From: Bacteroidia bacterium
Lineage (GTDB): Bacteria; Bacteroidota; Bacteroidia; Bacteroidales; UBA932
Direction of reading: 5' to 3'
Assembly: GCA_021153285.1 (NCBI GenBank)
Contig: JAGKTT010000013.1
Coordinates: forward strand, 1 to 47,139
DNA: 47,139 nt
Shown in pieces: positions 40,237 through 47,139 of the stretch. The notes under the pieces are model-generated. The model had not been told where the DNA came from. It worked only from the letters and a program-made list of their open reading frames with translations, and did no database searches. Within the stretch, counting starts at the first letter, position 1. Each line of letters begins with the position of its first letter. Position numbers and translations under genes: made by a program.

Positions 40237-40743
40237 TTATAAAAGTTTTGTGATGGCATCCTGATATTTGCGTGATATCGGGATACTTTCGTATCCGTCC
40301 TGGTTCAGATCTGCCACTATAAGGCCGGCTGAATCTCTGTGGACTACTCTGATGTATGCAGGATTTATGAAATATGATCTGTGGCATCGAACGAGACCGT
40401 GTTTGCCCAGATCTTCTTCAAGGGCGCGCATCGATGAGCGCAGGATGAACTTCTTTGTCCGGTTCTTATCCAGATAGTGGATCTGGACATAATTATCCTC
40501 TGAATTTATGAAAATTATGGCCTCGGGAGCTATGACAAAACGAAGCTTTCTGTATTCGTCATAAAAACGTATCAATGAATTGTCATCAGCAGGGGAATCT
40601 TCTTCATTGTTTTTCGCATACAGCTCCAGCCCGAGCCACAGGAAACCGTAAGGATATATGCAGGTAGCCATCATTGTAATGAATGACGAACCGGCGATTT
40701 CAAAAAATGGTGTCGTACCATTGTTCATAAGTACGATATACAT
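40237..40743 (-). CDS. LytTR-type DNA-binding protein, N-terminally truncated
   Basis: 168 residues. The LytTR domain covers about 70-168 (APEAIIFINSEDNYVQIHYL, FILRSSMRALEEDL, LVRCHRSYFINPAYIRVV, YESIPISRKYQDAI) and appears intact. Before it lie only one or two hydrophobic stretches (SSFITMMATCIYPYGFLWLGLEL), which look like the last helix of the multi-pass sensor domain found in membrane LytTR proteins of about 280-300 residues. The start codon at 40743 falls inside the 5' end of an acyl-CoA ligase remnant on the other strand, so the missing part was probably lost in a rearrangement. May still bind DNA or be a pseudogene. Confidence 0.7.
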   Translation of the reverse strand: MYIVLMNNGTTPFFEIAGSSFITMMATCIYPYGFLWLGLELYAKNNEEDSPADDNSLIRFYDEYRKLRFVIAPEAIIFINSEDNYVQIHYLDKNRTKKFILRSSMRALEEDLGKHGLVRCHRSYFINPAYIRVVHRDSAGLIVADLNQDGYESIPISRKYQDAITKLL

Positions 40744-41169
40744 CGATACTCTCTCGAAATTATATGATTATGCCACTACGGTATATTCAAAGAAGCAGTA
40801 TACCCAGTGGTATGATACCAAGGAAGGCGGATATACATTCGCTTCGTTCAAGGAAAATACCGACAGTCTTTCAAAGATATTGACACAGTATGGCATCGGA
40901 GCAGGTGACAAGGTGGCTATCCTTTCGCAGAGTATGCCTAATTGGTCTGTCGCGTTCTTTGCAGCAGCGGCTTTTGGAAGGATATCCATCCCGATCCTAC
41001 CGGACAGTTCGGAAAATGAGTGACCAATAAAAGTGTAAATAAATCTTCTCAGGTCAGTTCGGCGGAGGTGATGAAGGAGCCGTTTGAAAAGACTGCCACA
41101 CAGAAGATACGTCGTTTCAAATACAAGGAATCTGCGCCGATTGTCGAAGAAGAACAGAGGAATAAATAA
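40736..41169 (+). pseudogene. Remnant of a long-chain acyl-CoA synthetase (AMP-binding) gene
   Basis: The N-terminal part (YIDTLSKLYDYATTVYSKKQ, YGIGAGDKVAILSQSMPNWSVAFFAAAAFGRISIPILPDSSENE) matches the first 90 or so residues of AMP-binding long-chain fatty-acid ligases. The frame stops at 41021-41023. In the next frame (from 41020) it continues VTNK, then SVNKSSQVSSAEVMKEPFEKTATQKIRRFKY, which resembles the extreme C-terminus of the same family, and stops at 41167-41169. About 400 residues between, including the ATP/AMP-binding core, are gone. No good start codon is left. Clearly non-functional. Confidence 0.8.
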
Positions 41170-41173
41170 AGAT

Positions 41174-41229
41174 CTAAGGTGGAAAAATCAGTTAAAATAT
41201 TATATTTTAAAACTATTTTTCTACCTTAG
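41174..41229. repeat. 56-nt imperfect palindrome before the APC permease
   Basis: CTAAGGTGGAAAAATCAG and ...ATAT on the left mirror ATAT...CTATTTTTCTACCTTAG on the right over about 27 nt per arm, with one mismatch and small bulges. It starts 5 nt after the ligase remnant stop and may have been its terminator, working in both directions. The right arm includes TACCTTAG (41222-41229), a near -7 box for the downstream operon. Confidence 0.55.
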
Positions 41230-41259
41230 TTCCTTTAAATCCATAATCTGACCAGATAT

Positions 41260-42633
41260 ATGTCTGAAAAACGCGTGAAACTTAAGCGGGTAATGCGCCC
41301 TATCGATGTGTGGGGCCTTGCTCTAGGAGCGATTATCGGCTGGGGATGTTTCGTTCTCCCGGGAACGGCATTCCTCCCTAAGGCAGGCCCCGGCGGTACT
41401 GCTATGGGAATGCTTATAGGTGCTTTGTTGATTATCGTCATAGCAGTCAGCTATGGCTATCTGATCCGTAAGTTTCCGATCAGCGGTGGTGAATTCATAT
41501 ATGCCAAGGAGGCTTTCGGTAAGAGGAATGCCTTCGTGTGCGGATGGGCTATGATTCTGGCTTATTGGAGTCTTATTCCATTGAATGCTACTGCGTTGGC
41601 GATGATAAGCCGTTATCTTTTCCCTGGAATCGTTCAGCAGGGACTGCTGTATGAGATAGCTGGTTGGGAAGTGTATGCCGGTGAGGTCATTCTTGCTTCG
41701 GCAGCTATAATATTGATGGCTCTGCTTAATATCAGGGGCATAAAGCAGGCAGCGTGGATACAGACAGCGATTGCCTTGACTTTGGTCGGATGTATCCTTG
41801 TCATTACATTCCTGGTATTCTGCATCTCGGACTGGAGCAATCTTGCACCTGCCTTCCCTGAGGGAAGAAGATGGTGGAAGGGAGTATTCAGTATTGTCGC
41901 AATGGCTCCTTGGGCTTTCATCGGTTTTGACTGCATACCTCAGAGCGCCGAGGAGTACAATTTCAGTCATAAGAAATCCACATTCATAATGATCTCGGCT
42001 GTGCTTGTGGCAGCGATTATGTATATTGCCGTATGTGCAGTGACAGCAGTCGGTGTGGAGCCTTGGCAGCAGCTTCTTGACTCGCGCAATGCCTGGCCGA
42101 CGGGCTATGTAGTGAGGAATACAATGGGACTTGCCGGTATCATTGTCCTGGGTGTTGCAATGTTCTGTGCCGTGGTTTCCGGTATGAACGCATTCTATAT
42201 TTCGACATCCAGACTTATGTATGCAATGGCTAAGGAAGGAAGTCTTCCAAAGTGGTTCGAGCATCTTTCGCCAAAATACGGTACTCCGACCAATGCTATT
42301 ATCTTTACAATGGCAATGAGTCTCTTTGCACCTTGGTTCGGAAGAGAGATCCTACTATGGATTGTAGATATGACCAGTGTCGGTGCAGCAATCGTATTTG
42401 CTTACACTACAGGCTCGGCAGCAGTTATCGGTTATAGGAACGGAAGTAAGAAATATGCAGTTTTCGGTATTATCGGCTGTCTGTTTTCATTGTTCTTCCT
42501 TTCGCTTCTGATAATTCCGGGAATGCCGGGATACCTTACATTCCAGAGTCGTATAGTGCTGTTTGTATGGATTCTTATAGGTGTCGCATTCTATTTCACA
42601 ATCCGCAAGAGTTATGTCAAAGGAAAGAACTGA
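41260..42633 (+). CDS. APC-superfamily amino acid permease
   Basis: 457 residues with about twelve transmembrane helices. TM1 has the unwound motif GAIIGWGCFVLPGTAF, and TM6 region WAFIGFDCIPQSAEEYNF is typical of the family. SGMNAFYISTSRLMYAMAKEGSLPKWFEHLSPKYGTPTNAI is the conserved APC cytoplasmic segment. It is likely an amino-acid uptake or exchange carrier; the substrate cannot be read from the sequence. The 3' end overlaps the next gene (start 42614) by 20 nt, tying it to the lipid acyltransferase genes. Confidence 0.9.
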   Translation: MSEKRVKLKRVMRPIDVWGLALGAIIGWGCFVLPGTAFLPKAGPGGTAMGMLIGALLIIVIAVSYGYLIRKFPISGGEFIYAKEAFGKRNAFVCGWAMILAYWSLIPLNATALAMISRYLFPGIVQQGLLYEIAGWEVYAGEVILASAAIILMALLNIRGIKQAAWIQTAIALTLVGCILVITFLVFCISDWSNLAPAFPEGRRWWKGVFSIVAMAPWAFIGFDCIPQSAEEYNFSHKKSTFIMISAVLVAAIMYIAVCAVTAVGVEPWQQLLDSRNAWPTGYVVRNTMGLAGIIVLGVAMFCAVVSGMNAFYISTSRLMYAMAKEGSLPKWFEHLSPKYGTPTNAIIFTMAMSLFAPWFGREILLWIVDMTSVGAAIVFAYTTGSAAVIGYRNGSKKYAVFGIIGCLFSLFFLSLLIIPGMPGYLTFQSRIVLFVWILIGVAFYFTIRKSYVKGKN

Positions 42634-43459
42634 TTATCTTCTCGATCTGAATGAGATTCTTGGACCGAAAATGTCGGCCAAACTGCCGGGGTTCGCGAAG
42701 AGATTTCTCAGAAAACGCCTTCATATGGATCAGATCAACGATTGTATAATGAAGGCGAAACATTATGCCGGCGCGGGCTTCTTCGATGAAGCTTTGGACT
42801 ATATTGGCATAAAATACAGGACCCGTGGAGAAGAAAATCTCGACCTGTCCAAGAATTATATCTTTGCCTGTAATCACCCCCTGGGCGGCCCTGAGGCTCT
42901 GATCATCGGATCTGTGTTCAGAAGAATATATGGTGACGGATTCAAGGTTCCCGCTAATCAGATTCTATACAATATGAAGCCTCTTCAGGAGTTCTTCGTT
43001 CCGGTCAAGGTGCAGGCCGGGCGTCAGAGCAGGGATATTGCAGATAGATTTAGCCAGATGTTTGAGTCTGATTGTCAGGTGCTTGTCTTTCCTGCAGGAC
43101 TTTGCGCCAGGACATTCAAAGGCGTGATTACTGAAATGCCTTGGAAGAAAATGTTCATCACCCAGGCCCGCAAGTACCAGCGCGATGTGGTGCCTGTCCA
43201 TATTTCCGGACATAATTCCAAGTGGTATTTCTTTCTCAGCTGGCTCAGCAGGATATTGAAGCTGAAGATGAATCTGGGTATGCTTTTCCTTGTGGATGAG
43301 CTTTTCAATAAAGCTGGAGAGGAATTCGTCATCACATTCGGAAGACCTATACCGTATACAGACTTCGATGCCGGCAAGACTGACCTTCAATGGGCCGACA
43401 TTGTAAAGAACAGAGTCAAGGAATTGTCTCTGGACAATGGTTGTACACCAAATATGTAA
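42614..43459 (+). CDS. Lysophospholipid acyltransferase-like O-acyltransferase (GlsA/OlsA-like)
   Basis: 281 residues from the ATG at 42614 (MSKERTDYLL). The family motif is ACNHPLGGPEAL, the HX4D/E block with Glu in place of Asp, followed by VPANQILYNMKPL, VLVFPAGLCAR and VVPVHISGHN. Next to a GNAT-type N-acyltransferase gene this matches GlsA/GlsB, which in B. thetaiotaomicron (BT3458/BT3459, from memory) make glycine lipids; ornithine lipids are made by the related OlsA/OlsB. This enzyme would add the second acyl chain to the N-acyl amino acid. It overlaps the permease gene end by 20 nt. Confidence 0.82.
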   Translation: MSKERTDYLLDLNEILGPKMSAKLPGFAKRFLRKRLHMDQINDCIMKAKHYAGAGFFDEALDYIGIKYRTRGEENLDLSKNYIFACNHPLGGPEALIIGSVFRRIYGDGFKVPANQILYNMKPLQEFFVPVKVQAGRQSRDIADRFSQMFESDCQVLVFPAGLCARTFKGVITEMPWKKMFITQARKYQRDVVPVHISGHNSKWYFFLSWLSRILKLKMNLGMLFLVDELFNKAGEEFVITFGRPIPYTDFDAGKTDLQWADIVKNRVKELSLDNGCTPNM

Positions 43460-43465
43460 GAAGTT

Positions 43466-44398
43466 ATGATTCCACCTATTATTGAACCTGTAGATGTCGC
43501 TTTGCTTAAGAGCGAACTCAATGAAAAGACTTTTCTCCGCAATACCAACAGGGGAAACAATGAAATATATGTCGTGAACAACGAATCTGCGCCGAATGTC
43601 CTCAGGGAGATCGGACGTCTTCGCGAAGTCTCCTTCAGGGCAGTGGGTGGCGGAAGCGGAACAGAGTGCGATCTGGACCATTTCGACCTCGAAGACAAGG
43701 CTTGTTTCCAGATCGTGGTATGGAATCCTGAAGCTGATGAAATCATCGGTGGCTACCGTTTTACAAAATGGGCTATGGCATCTTTCCACCCGAACGGTCA
43801 GCCATATGTGAACACCGAGCATCTTTTCGACTTTTCGCAGAAATTCATCGATGAATATTTCCCATATTGCATTGAGATGGCCCGTGCTTTCGTACAGCCT
43901 AAATACCAGTCTGCCCAGATGGGACGCAAGGCTCTCTTTGCTCTGGACAATCTATGGGACGGAATCGGCGGACTTGTTGCTAGAGACCCTTCTGTCAAAT
44001 ATCTTTCAGGAAAGGTAACCATCTACAGCTCAAGCCCTGAACTCAGCAGAAAAGCGATGGTTTACTATCTTGATAAATTCTTCGGGGACAGGGAGGGACT
44101 CATCACCTCGAAGAATCCTGAACGCTGGACCTCCGAGCAGGCACAGATGTTTGACGAGATGTTCACCGGAGCAAACTATAAGGAAAACTATCAGATCCTG
44201 AACAATTATGTGAAGTCAATGGGTGACACCATTCCGCCGCTCATTCATTCATATATTGGTGTCTCCGATACAATGAAGACCTTCGGAACCACTTTTGATC
44301 CTGATTTCGGAGACTGTTACGACACAGCGATGATGATCACTATAGCCGATATATATAAGGAGAAATACGACAGATACATAGCTTCATACTTCAAATGA
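43466..44398 (+). CDS. GNAT-family amino acid N-acyltransferase (GlsB/OlsB-like)
   Basis: 310 residues. The core has IGRLREVSFRAVGGGSGTECDLDHFD, then FQIVVWNPEADEIIGGYRF and YCIEMARAFVQPKYQ, the pattern of the OlsB/hemolysin-like acetyltransferase family. It would transfer a 3-hydroxyacyl group to glycine or ornithine in the first step of aminolipid synthesis. It starts 6 nt after glsA. The gene order (O-acyltransferase first) is, as I recall, opposite to B. thetaiotaomicron. Glycine versus ornithine cannot be settled from the sequence. Confidence 0.82.
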   Translation: MIPPIIEPVDVALLKSELNEKTFLRNTNRGNNEIYVVNNESAPNVLREIGRLREVSFRAVGGGSGTECDLDHFDLEDKACFQIVVWNPEADEIIGGYRFTKWAMASFHPNGQPYVNTEHLFDFSQKFIDEYFPYCIEMARAFVQPKYQSAQMGRKALFALDNLWDGIGGLVARDPSVKYLSGKVTIYSSSPELSRKAMVYYLDKFFGDREGLITSKNPERWTSEQAQMFDEMFTGANYKENYQILNNYVKSMGDTIPPLIHSYIGVSDTMKTFGTTFDPDFGDCYDTAMMITIADIYKEKYDRYIASYFK

Positions 44399-44405
44399 TC
44401 ATTGT

Positions 44406-45410
44406 ATGAGGAAAACTGTATCTTTTGTGATAGCCGCGCTATCCGTCGTGCTCGCAATCCTGCTTCTGGGAAACATATTGCTGATAGGTGACAAGATAGG
44501 AATGGCCACGCACAGTTATGTGGAGTATGCTTTCTATATTGTCATTGGCCTTCTGCTGTTCTACTATCTGGTCCTGCCGCTTGCCGGACTCCTCCTTATG
44601 CCGGAATTCCCGAAGCTTCAGACTGAAGACGGGTGGGATGTCAGGCAGATGAAGAAATTTGCCTTGTCACTGGCAAAGAATTGCTTCTATATTTCTGATC
44701 CATCAGATAGAAATATAAGAAAAAAGGAAATCGAGGGAGCTGTAGCTTCTGCTGGTGATGATGCAGAAGCTCTGAAGAAAGTGATTGCAGAGGAGGTAGG
44801 AGCAAGAGTGAAGAATATAAATTCACTGGTGTCTAAAAGCGGCCGCAAGGTCTTTGTCCTGACTGCGGCATCTCAGAACAGTACCCTTGATACACTCTCT
44901 GTCATTGTTCTGAATATCAGACTTATATATCAGATCATATATGCCACGGGATATCGTCCCAATATTTTCCAGCTTAGCCGGATAATGACAGGGGTGTTGG
45001 GTTCAGCCTTTACCGCATACATTTCACAGTCCCTCACCAATTCGCTGGAAGGAGGACTCAAGAATCTTTTTGCCAATACGGGTGTTCCTGTTCTCGGGCC
45101 GCTTCTTGGAATGTTTCTCAATGGTTCGTTCAATGCTGCCCTTACCCTCTATGTCGGATATACCACCCGCAACTATGTGCTTAAAGGCCCTGAAGCTTTG
45201 AATAATGAAAACGACAAGGCCGGTGTTATGTCGAGTGCCGTTTCGATGGCCTCCGAGTTTATTAAAGAAAAAATGTCTTTGAAGAAAGAGGGGATTGCAG
45301 ACCGTGCCTTGGCCGTCACAGAGAAGGTTTCCGGTCTGGGAAGATCCTTTGTGGAGCGCTTGACTGAATGGTTCAATCTCAGACCTTCAGCTTCAGACCA
45401 GCAAAAATAG
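44406..45410 (+). CDS. DUF697/YcjF-like membrane protein
   Basis: 334 residues. Two N-terminal transmembrane helices (VIAALSVVLAILLLGNILLIG and YAFYIVIGLLLFYYLVLPLAGLLL) are followed by a cytoplasmic helical part. A conserved membrane-associated region (LSVIVLNIRLIYQIIYATGYRPNIFQLSRIMTGVLGSAFTAY, GGLKNLFANTGVPVLGPLLGMFLNGSFNAALTLYVGYTT) resembles DUF697. The function is unknown. It starts 7 nt after the GlsB-like gene and is last in this operon. Its 3' end overlaps the patatin remnant on the other strand by 32 nt. Confidence 0.7.
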   Translation: MRKTVSFVIAALSVVLAILLLGNILLIGDKIGMATHSYVEYAFYIVIGLLLFYYLVLPLAGLLLMPEFPKLQTEDGWDVRQMKKFALSLAKNCFYISDPSDRNIRKKEIEGAVASAGDDAEALKKVIAEEVGARVKNINSLVSKSGRKVFVLTAASQNSTLDTLSVIVLNIRLIYQIIYATGYRPNIFQLSRIMTGVLGSAFTAYISQSLTNSLEGGLKNLFANTGVPVLGPLLGMFLNGSFNAALTLYVGYTTRNYVLKGPEALNNENDKAGVMSSAVSMASEFIKEKMSLKKEGIADRALAVTEKVSGLGRSFVERLTEWFNLRPSASDQQK

Positions 45411-45735
45411 CATTGGCGATATCGTAACCTTCCTGATATAGTGCTGTCAGTTTTGCTGTGTTTTTCTCCATCCTGCTGACCTCTACCGGTCTGATCGGAC
45501 GTATGACAAGGATCCTTCCTTCGTCTTCAAGCCTTTCTATAGCCTCTATTGCGAGTGAGGACAATAACGAGTTTATCAAATCCTTGATTCAGGGCATATT
45601 CGACAGGAATGGAATCCACGATGCCACCGTCCAGCATAGGTACTCCATCGACATAAGTTATCGGAGATACGAACGGAAGGCTGCTCGAAGCCCGCCCCCT
45701 TCCAGGACCAATGCAATGTTGCTGTCGATCGTCAT
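45379..45735 (-). pseudogene. Remnant of a patatin-like phospholipase gene (YjjU-like), two internal deletions
   Basis: Read on the minus strand, three pieces in different frames match one patatin protein. Piece 1: MTIDSNIALVLEGGGLRA from the ATG at 45735, the oxyanion glycine loop. Piece 2, from about 45690: RASSSLPFVSPITYVDG, then MLDGGIVDSIPVEYALNQGFDKLVIVLTRNRGYRK, with the catalytic Asp in DGG. Piece 3, from about 45552: IERLEDEGRILVIRPIRPVEVSRMEKNTAKLTALYQEGYD, the family C-terminus. The GxSxG nucleophile segment and another stretch are lost. The usual protein is about 280 residues; about 130 remain. Non-functional. Confidence 0.82.
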
Positions 45736-45948
45736 ATGGCGAAGATAGAAAAGTCTCGATATGTATGCAGTTAGACGATATAATAAGAAATCGTCTCCCG
45801 GCCTTTCTGGAAGCGGTATATGTGAAACATTTATGCGTCCTTTGTTTCAATTGCAAATTGATTATTATTTGTGTAGGCAAAATTTAAGTTTCAATATTTT
45901 TCAATATAAGTATTGAGATTATGTGCTCAGTGTTTTATGTCGTGTTCA

Positions 45949-45996
45949 CAAGGATTTATGTAATGTTAGAAATCCTTGCGAAATTTTATAATTTTG
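45949..45996 (+). promoter_or_regulatory. Possible operator and promoter of rhuM
   Basis: CAAGGATTT (45949-45957) and AAATCCTTG (45970-45978) form a perfect 9-bp inverted repeat with a 12-nt centre. TAATTTTG (45989-45996), a TAnnTTTG match, follows 11 nt later and lies 20 nt before the rhuM ATG. The repeat covers the -33 region, so it may be an operator. The wider stretch 45736-46015 is AT-rich and has no other gene. Confidence 0.45.
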
Positions 45997-46015
45997 TGAG
46001 AAATATTCTGGTGTA

Positions 46016-46870
46016 ATGGAACAAAACAAGATTATACTATATCAGGACGACAACGAGATCACTCGTGTGGCAGTTAGATTTGCGGATGAGGATTTATGGC
46101 TTACACAGAATCAGTTGGCGGAGATTTATTGCACAAGTCGTGAGAATATCACGATGCATATAAAGAATATATATGCAGATGAAGAGTTGCTGTTGGATTC
46201 ATTCCGCAGATGGGCAACGCAAAGGCTCCACGAATATATCCAGAAGGGATTTGCTATGGATGATGAGAGACTGAAGCAGGGTGGAAACCGGTATTTTCGT
46301 GAACTTTTGCAGCGTATCAGGGATATCCGCAGCAGCGAGCGCAACTTCTATCAGCAGGTAACGGATATATATGCGACAGCTGTTGACTATGATCCTCGCA
46401 GTGATATGACGAAGACATTCTTTGCGACTGTGCAGAATAAACTGCACTATGCCGTTCATAAGAATACGGTGGCTGAGGTCATATATAATCGTGTGGATAA
46501 CGAGAAGCCGTTCGTGGGAATGACTAACTTCAAGGGTAACTATGTTACCAAGGACGATGTGAAGATTGCCAAGAATTATCTTTCAGAGTTGGAGTTGCAG
46601 AGGCTGAATCTTCTCGTATCCGGATTCTTGGACTTTGCTGAGTTCCAGGCTTTGGAAATGAATCCTATGACGATGAAGGATTGGATTGAGGCTCTGGATG
46701 CTCAGATAACTGCTCATAAGAGAAAGGTCCTGATCGGGAACGGAACGGTGTCGCACGCTCAAGCGATTCAAAAAGCAGAGAAGGAGTTTGAAATATATCG
46801 CCAACGCGAGATGGAGATGCTGGAAAGCGACTTCGATAGAGAGATAAAGAAACTCAAAGAAAAGAATTGA
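46016..46870 (+). CDS. RhuM-family protein lacking part of its core
   Basis: 284 residues; typical RhuM proteins have about 330-345. The N-terminal winged-helix-like part WLTQNQLAEIYCTSRENITMHIKNI is followed at residue 62/63 by FRRWATQRLHEYIQKGF. In full-length members about 50 residues lie between these, including the well-conserved YNLDVIISVGYRV block, which is absent here. The rest (NKLHYAVHKNTVAEVIYNR, FKGNYVTKDDVKIAKNYL, MTMKDWIEALD) is complete and ends in a coiled coil. RhuM genes are usually found on islands near restriction or defence genes; their function is unknown. The frame is intact, so a shortened protein is possible. Confidence 0.75.
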   Translation: MEQNKIILYQDDNEITRVAVRFADEDLWLTQNQLAEIYCTSRENITMHIKNIYADEELLLDSFRRWATQRLHEYIQKGFAMDDERLKQGGNRYFRELLQRIRDIRSSERNFYQQVTDIYATAVDYDPRSDMTKTFFATVQNKLHYAVHKNTVAEVIYNRVDNEKPFVGMTNFKGNYVTKDDVKIAKNYLSELELQRLNLLVSGFLDFAEFQALEMNPMTMKDWIEALDAQITAHKRKVLIGNGTVSHAQAIQKAEKEFEIYRQREMEMLESDFDREIKKLKEKN

Positions 46871-47139
46871 TGCTACTGGAAGTGTATTAAGGTCAAAAGA
46901 AGAACGAGGGAATGAAGTGGTTAGTACCAATAACCAGTTGAAATTAATGAAAACTAAACGAAATTCAGAATTTTCAAGTTCCCTAAAGTTGGATCAGTCG
47001 TGTCTAAGGGCTTAACGTAAAATCCCGGTTGTTCAGTGTCCATCAGAACACTGGACCGCTTTCATAAACGACCCGTTGAGCGGAAAAACTGGCTTGCAAT
47101 GGCCTCCGGCCGCTCATTGGTGCTGATTCCATACCCGTT
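46871..47139. other. Terminal 269 bases, no gene recognised
   Basis: No start-to-stop frame with family features is seen on either strand. CAGTGT (47034-47039) and ACACTG (47048-47053) form a short inverted repeat. On the minus strand a frame without a visible start reads in from the right edge and ends at about 47052 (SFSAQRVVYESGPVF); it could be the tail of a gene outside the window. Base composition rises in GC after about 47020. Confidence 0.35.

Noticed and set aside
41323..42264. 313-codon frame on the minus strand opposite the APC permease
   Set aside because: A shadow of the permease codon pattern; translation is polar and low in hydrophobic structure, with no recognisable domain.
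42965..43822. 285-codon frame on the minus strand across the two acyltransferase genes
   Set aside because: It spans two clearly real genes and their junction and shows no domain of its own.
1..47139. CRISPR array or complete insertion sequence
   Set aside because: No regularly spaced repeats and no transposase or integrase gene were seen anywhere in the window.

Overview
The window looks like a chromosomal segment of a Bacteroidota bacterium, most likely an uncultured gut-type Bacteroidales. Evidence: TAnnTTTG (-7) promoter elements, a SusC/SusD polysaccharide utilisation locus, a DUF6377 regulator, the DUF4271-hemD-rnpA-yidD gene order, DUF2723 and DUF4252 proteins, and a glycine/ornithine-lipid acyltransferase pair. 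The genus cannot be fixed by eye.

Layout. 1-2.2 kb: the tail of an unidentified gene, then a secreted GH65 glycoside hydrolase. 2.3-7.3 kb: tRNA-Pro(TGG), lolD, trmN6, an ECF sigma operon (sigma, membrane anti-sigma-like protein, Spy-like periplasmic protein) and divergent lepA. 7.5-10.7 kb: a degenerate MenA-like membrane protein, convergent with a five-gene minus-strand operon (SUI1-domain protein, DUF4271, hemD, rnpA, yidD). 10.7-18.2 kb: a DUF2723 membrane protein, then a compact shikimate cluster, aroB, an aroD-aroA fusion and aroC. 18.3-22.6 kb: an alpha/beta hydrolase, a second ECF sigma operon (sigma, anti-sigma-like, beta-barrel, DUF4252) and an MscS-type channel. 22.7-29.9 kb: a large lipoprotein and a complete RND efflux operon (MFP, RND, OMF). 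30.3-40.2 kb: a PUL of susC, susD, a GH30 glycosidase and a surface glycan-binding protein, followed by a DUF6377 regulator; the gene set suggests beta-1,6-glucan as substrate. 40.2-47.1 kb: an APC permease, a GlsA/GlsB-like lipid acyltransferase pair and a DUF697-like protein, flanked by damaged genes (a truncated LytTR regulator, an acyl-CoA ligase remnant, a patatin remnant and a RhuM protein lacking its core).

Three points deserve attention. (1) A dispersed short repeat (GTCATTCTGAGCGAAG...GAATCT) lies inside coding sequence at three places: in frame within trmN6, as a tandem in the aroD-aroA fusion, and as the C-terminal tail of the RND pump. (2) Three genes within 6 kb at the right end have lost internal segments while keeping both termini, which suggests a deletion-prone segment, an eroding island or an assembly problem. 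(3) The DHQ dehydratase-EPSP synthase fusion, the MenA-like protein without its aspartate motifs, and the amino-acid permease joined to aminolipid acyltransferases are unusual arrangements worth a comparative look. No complete new defence or mobile system was found.
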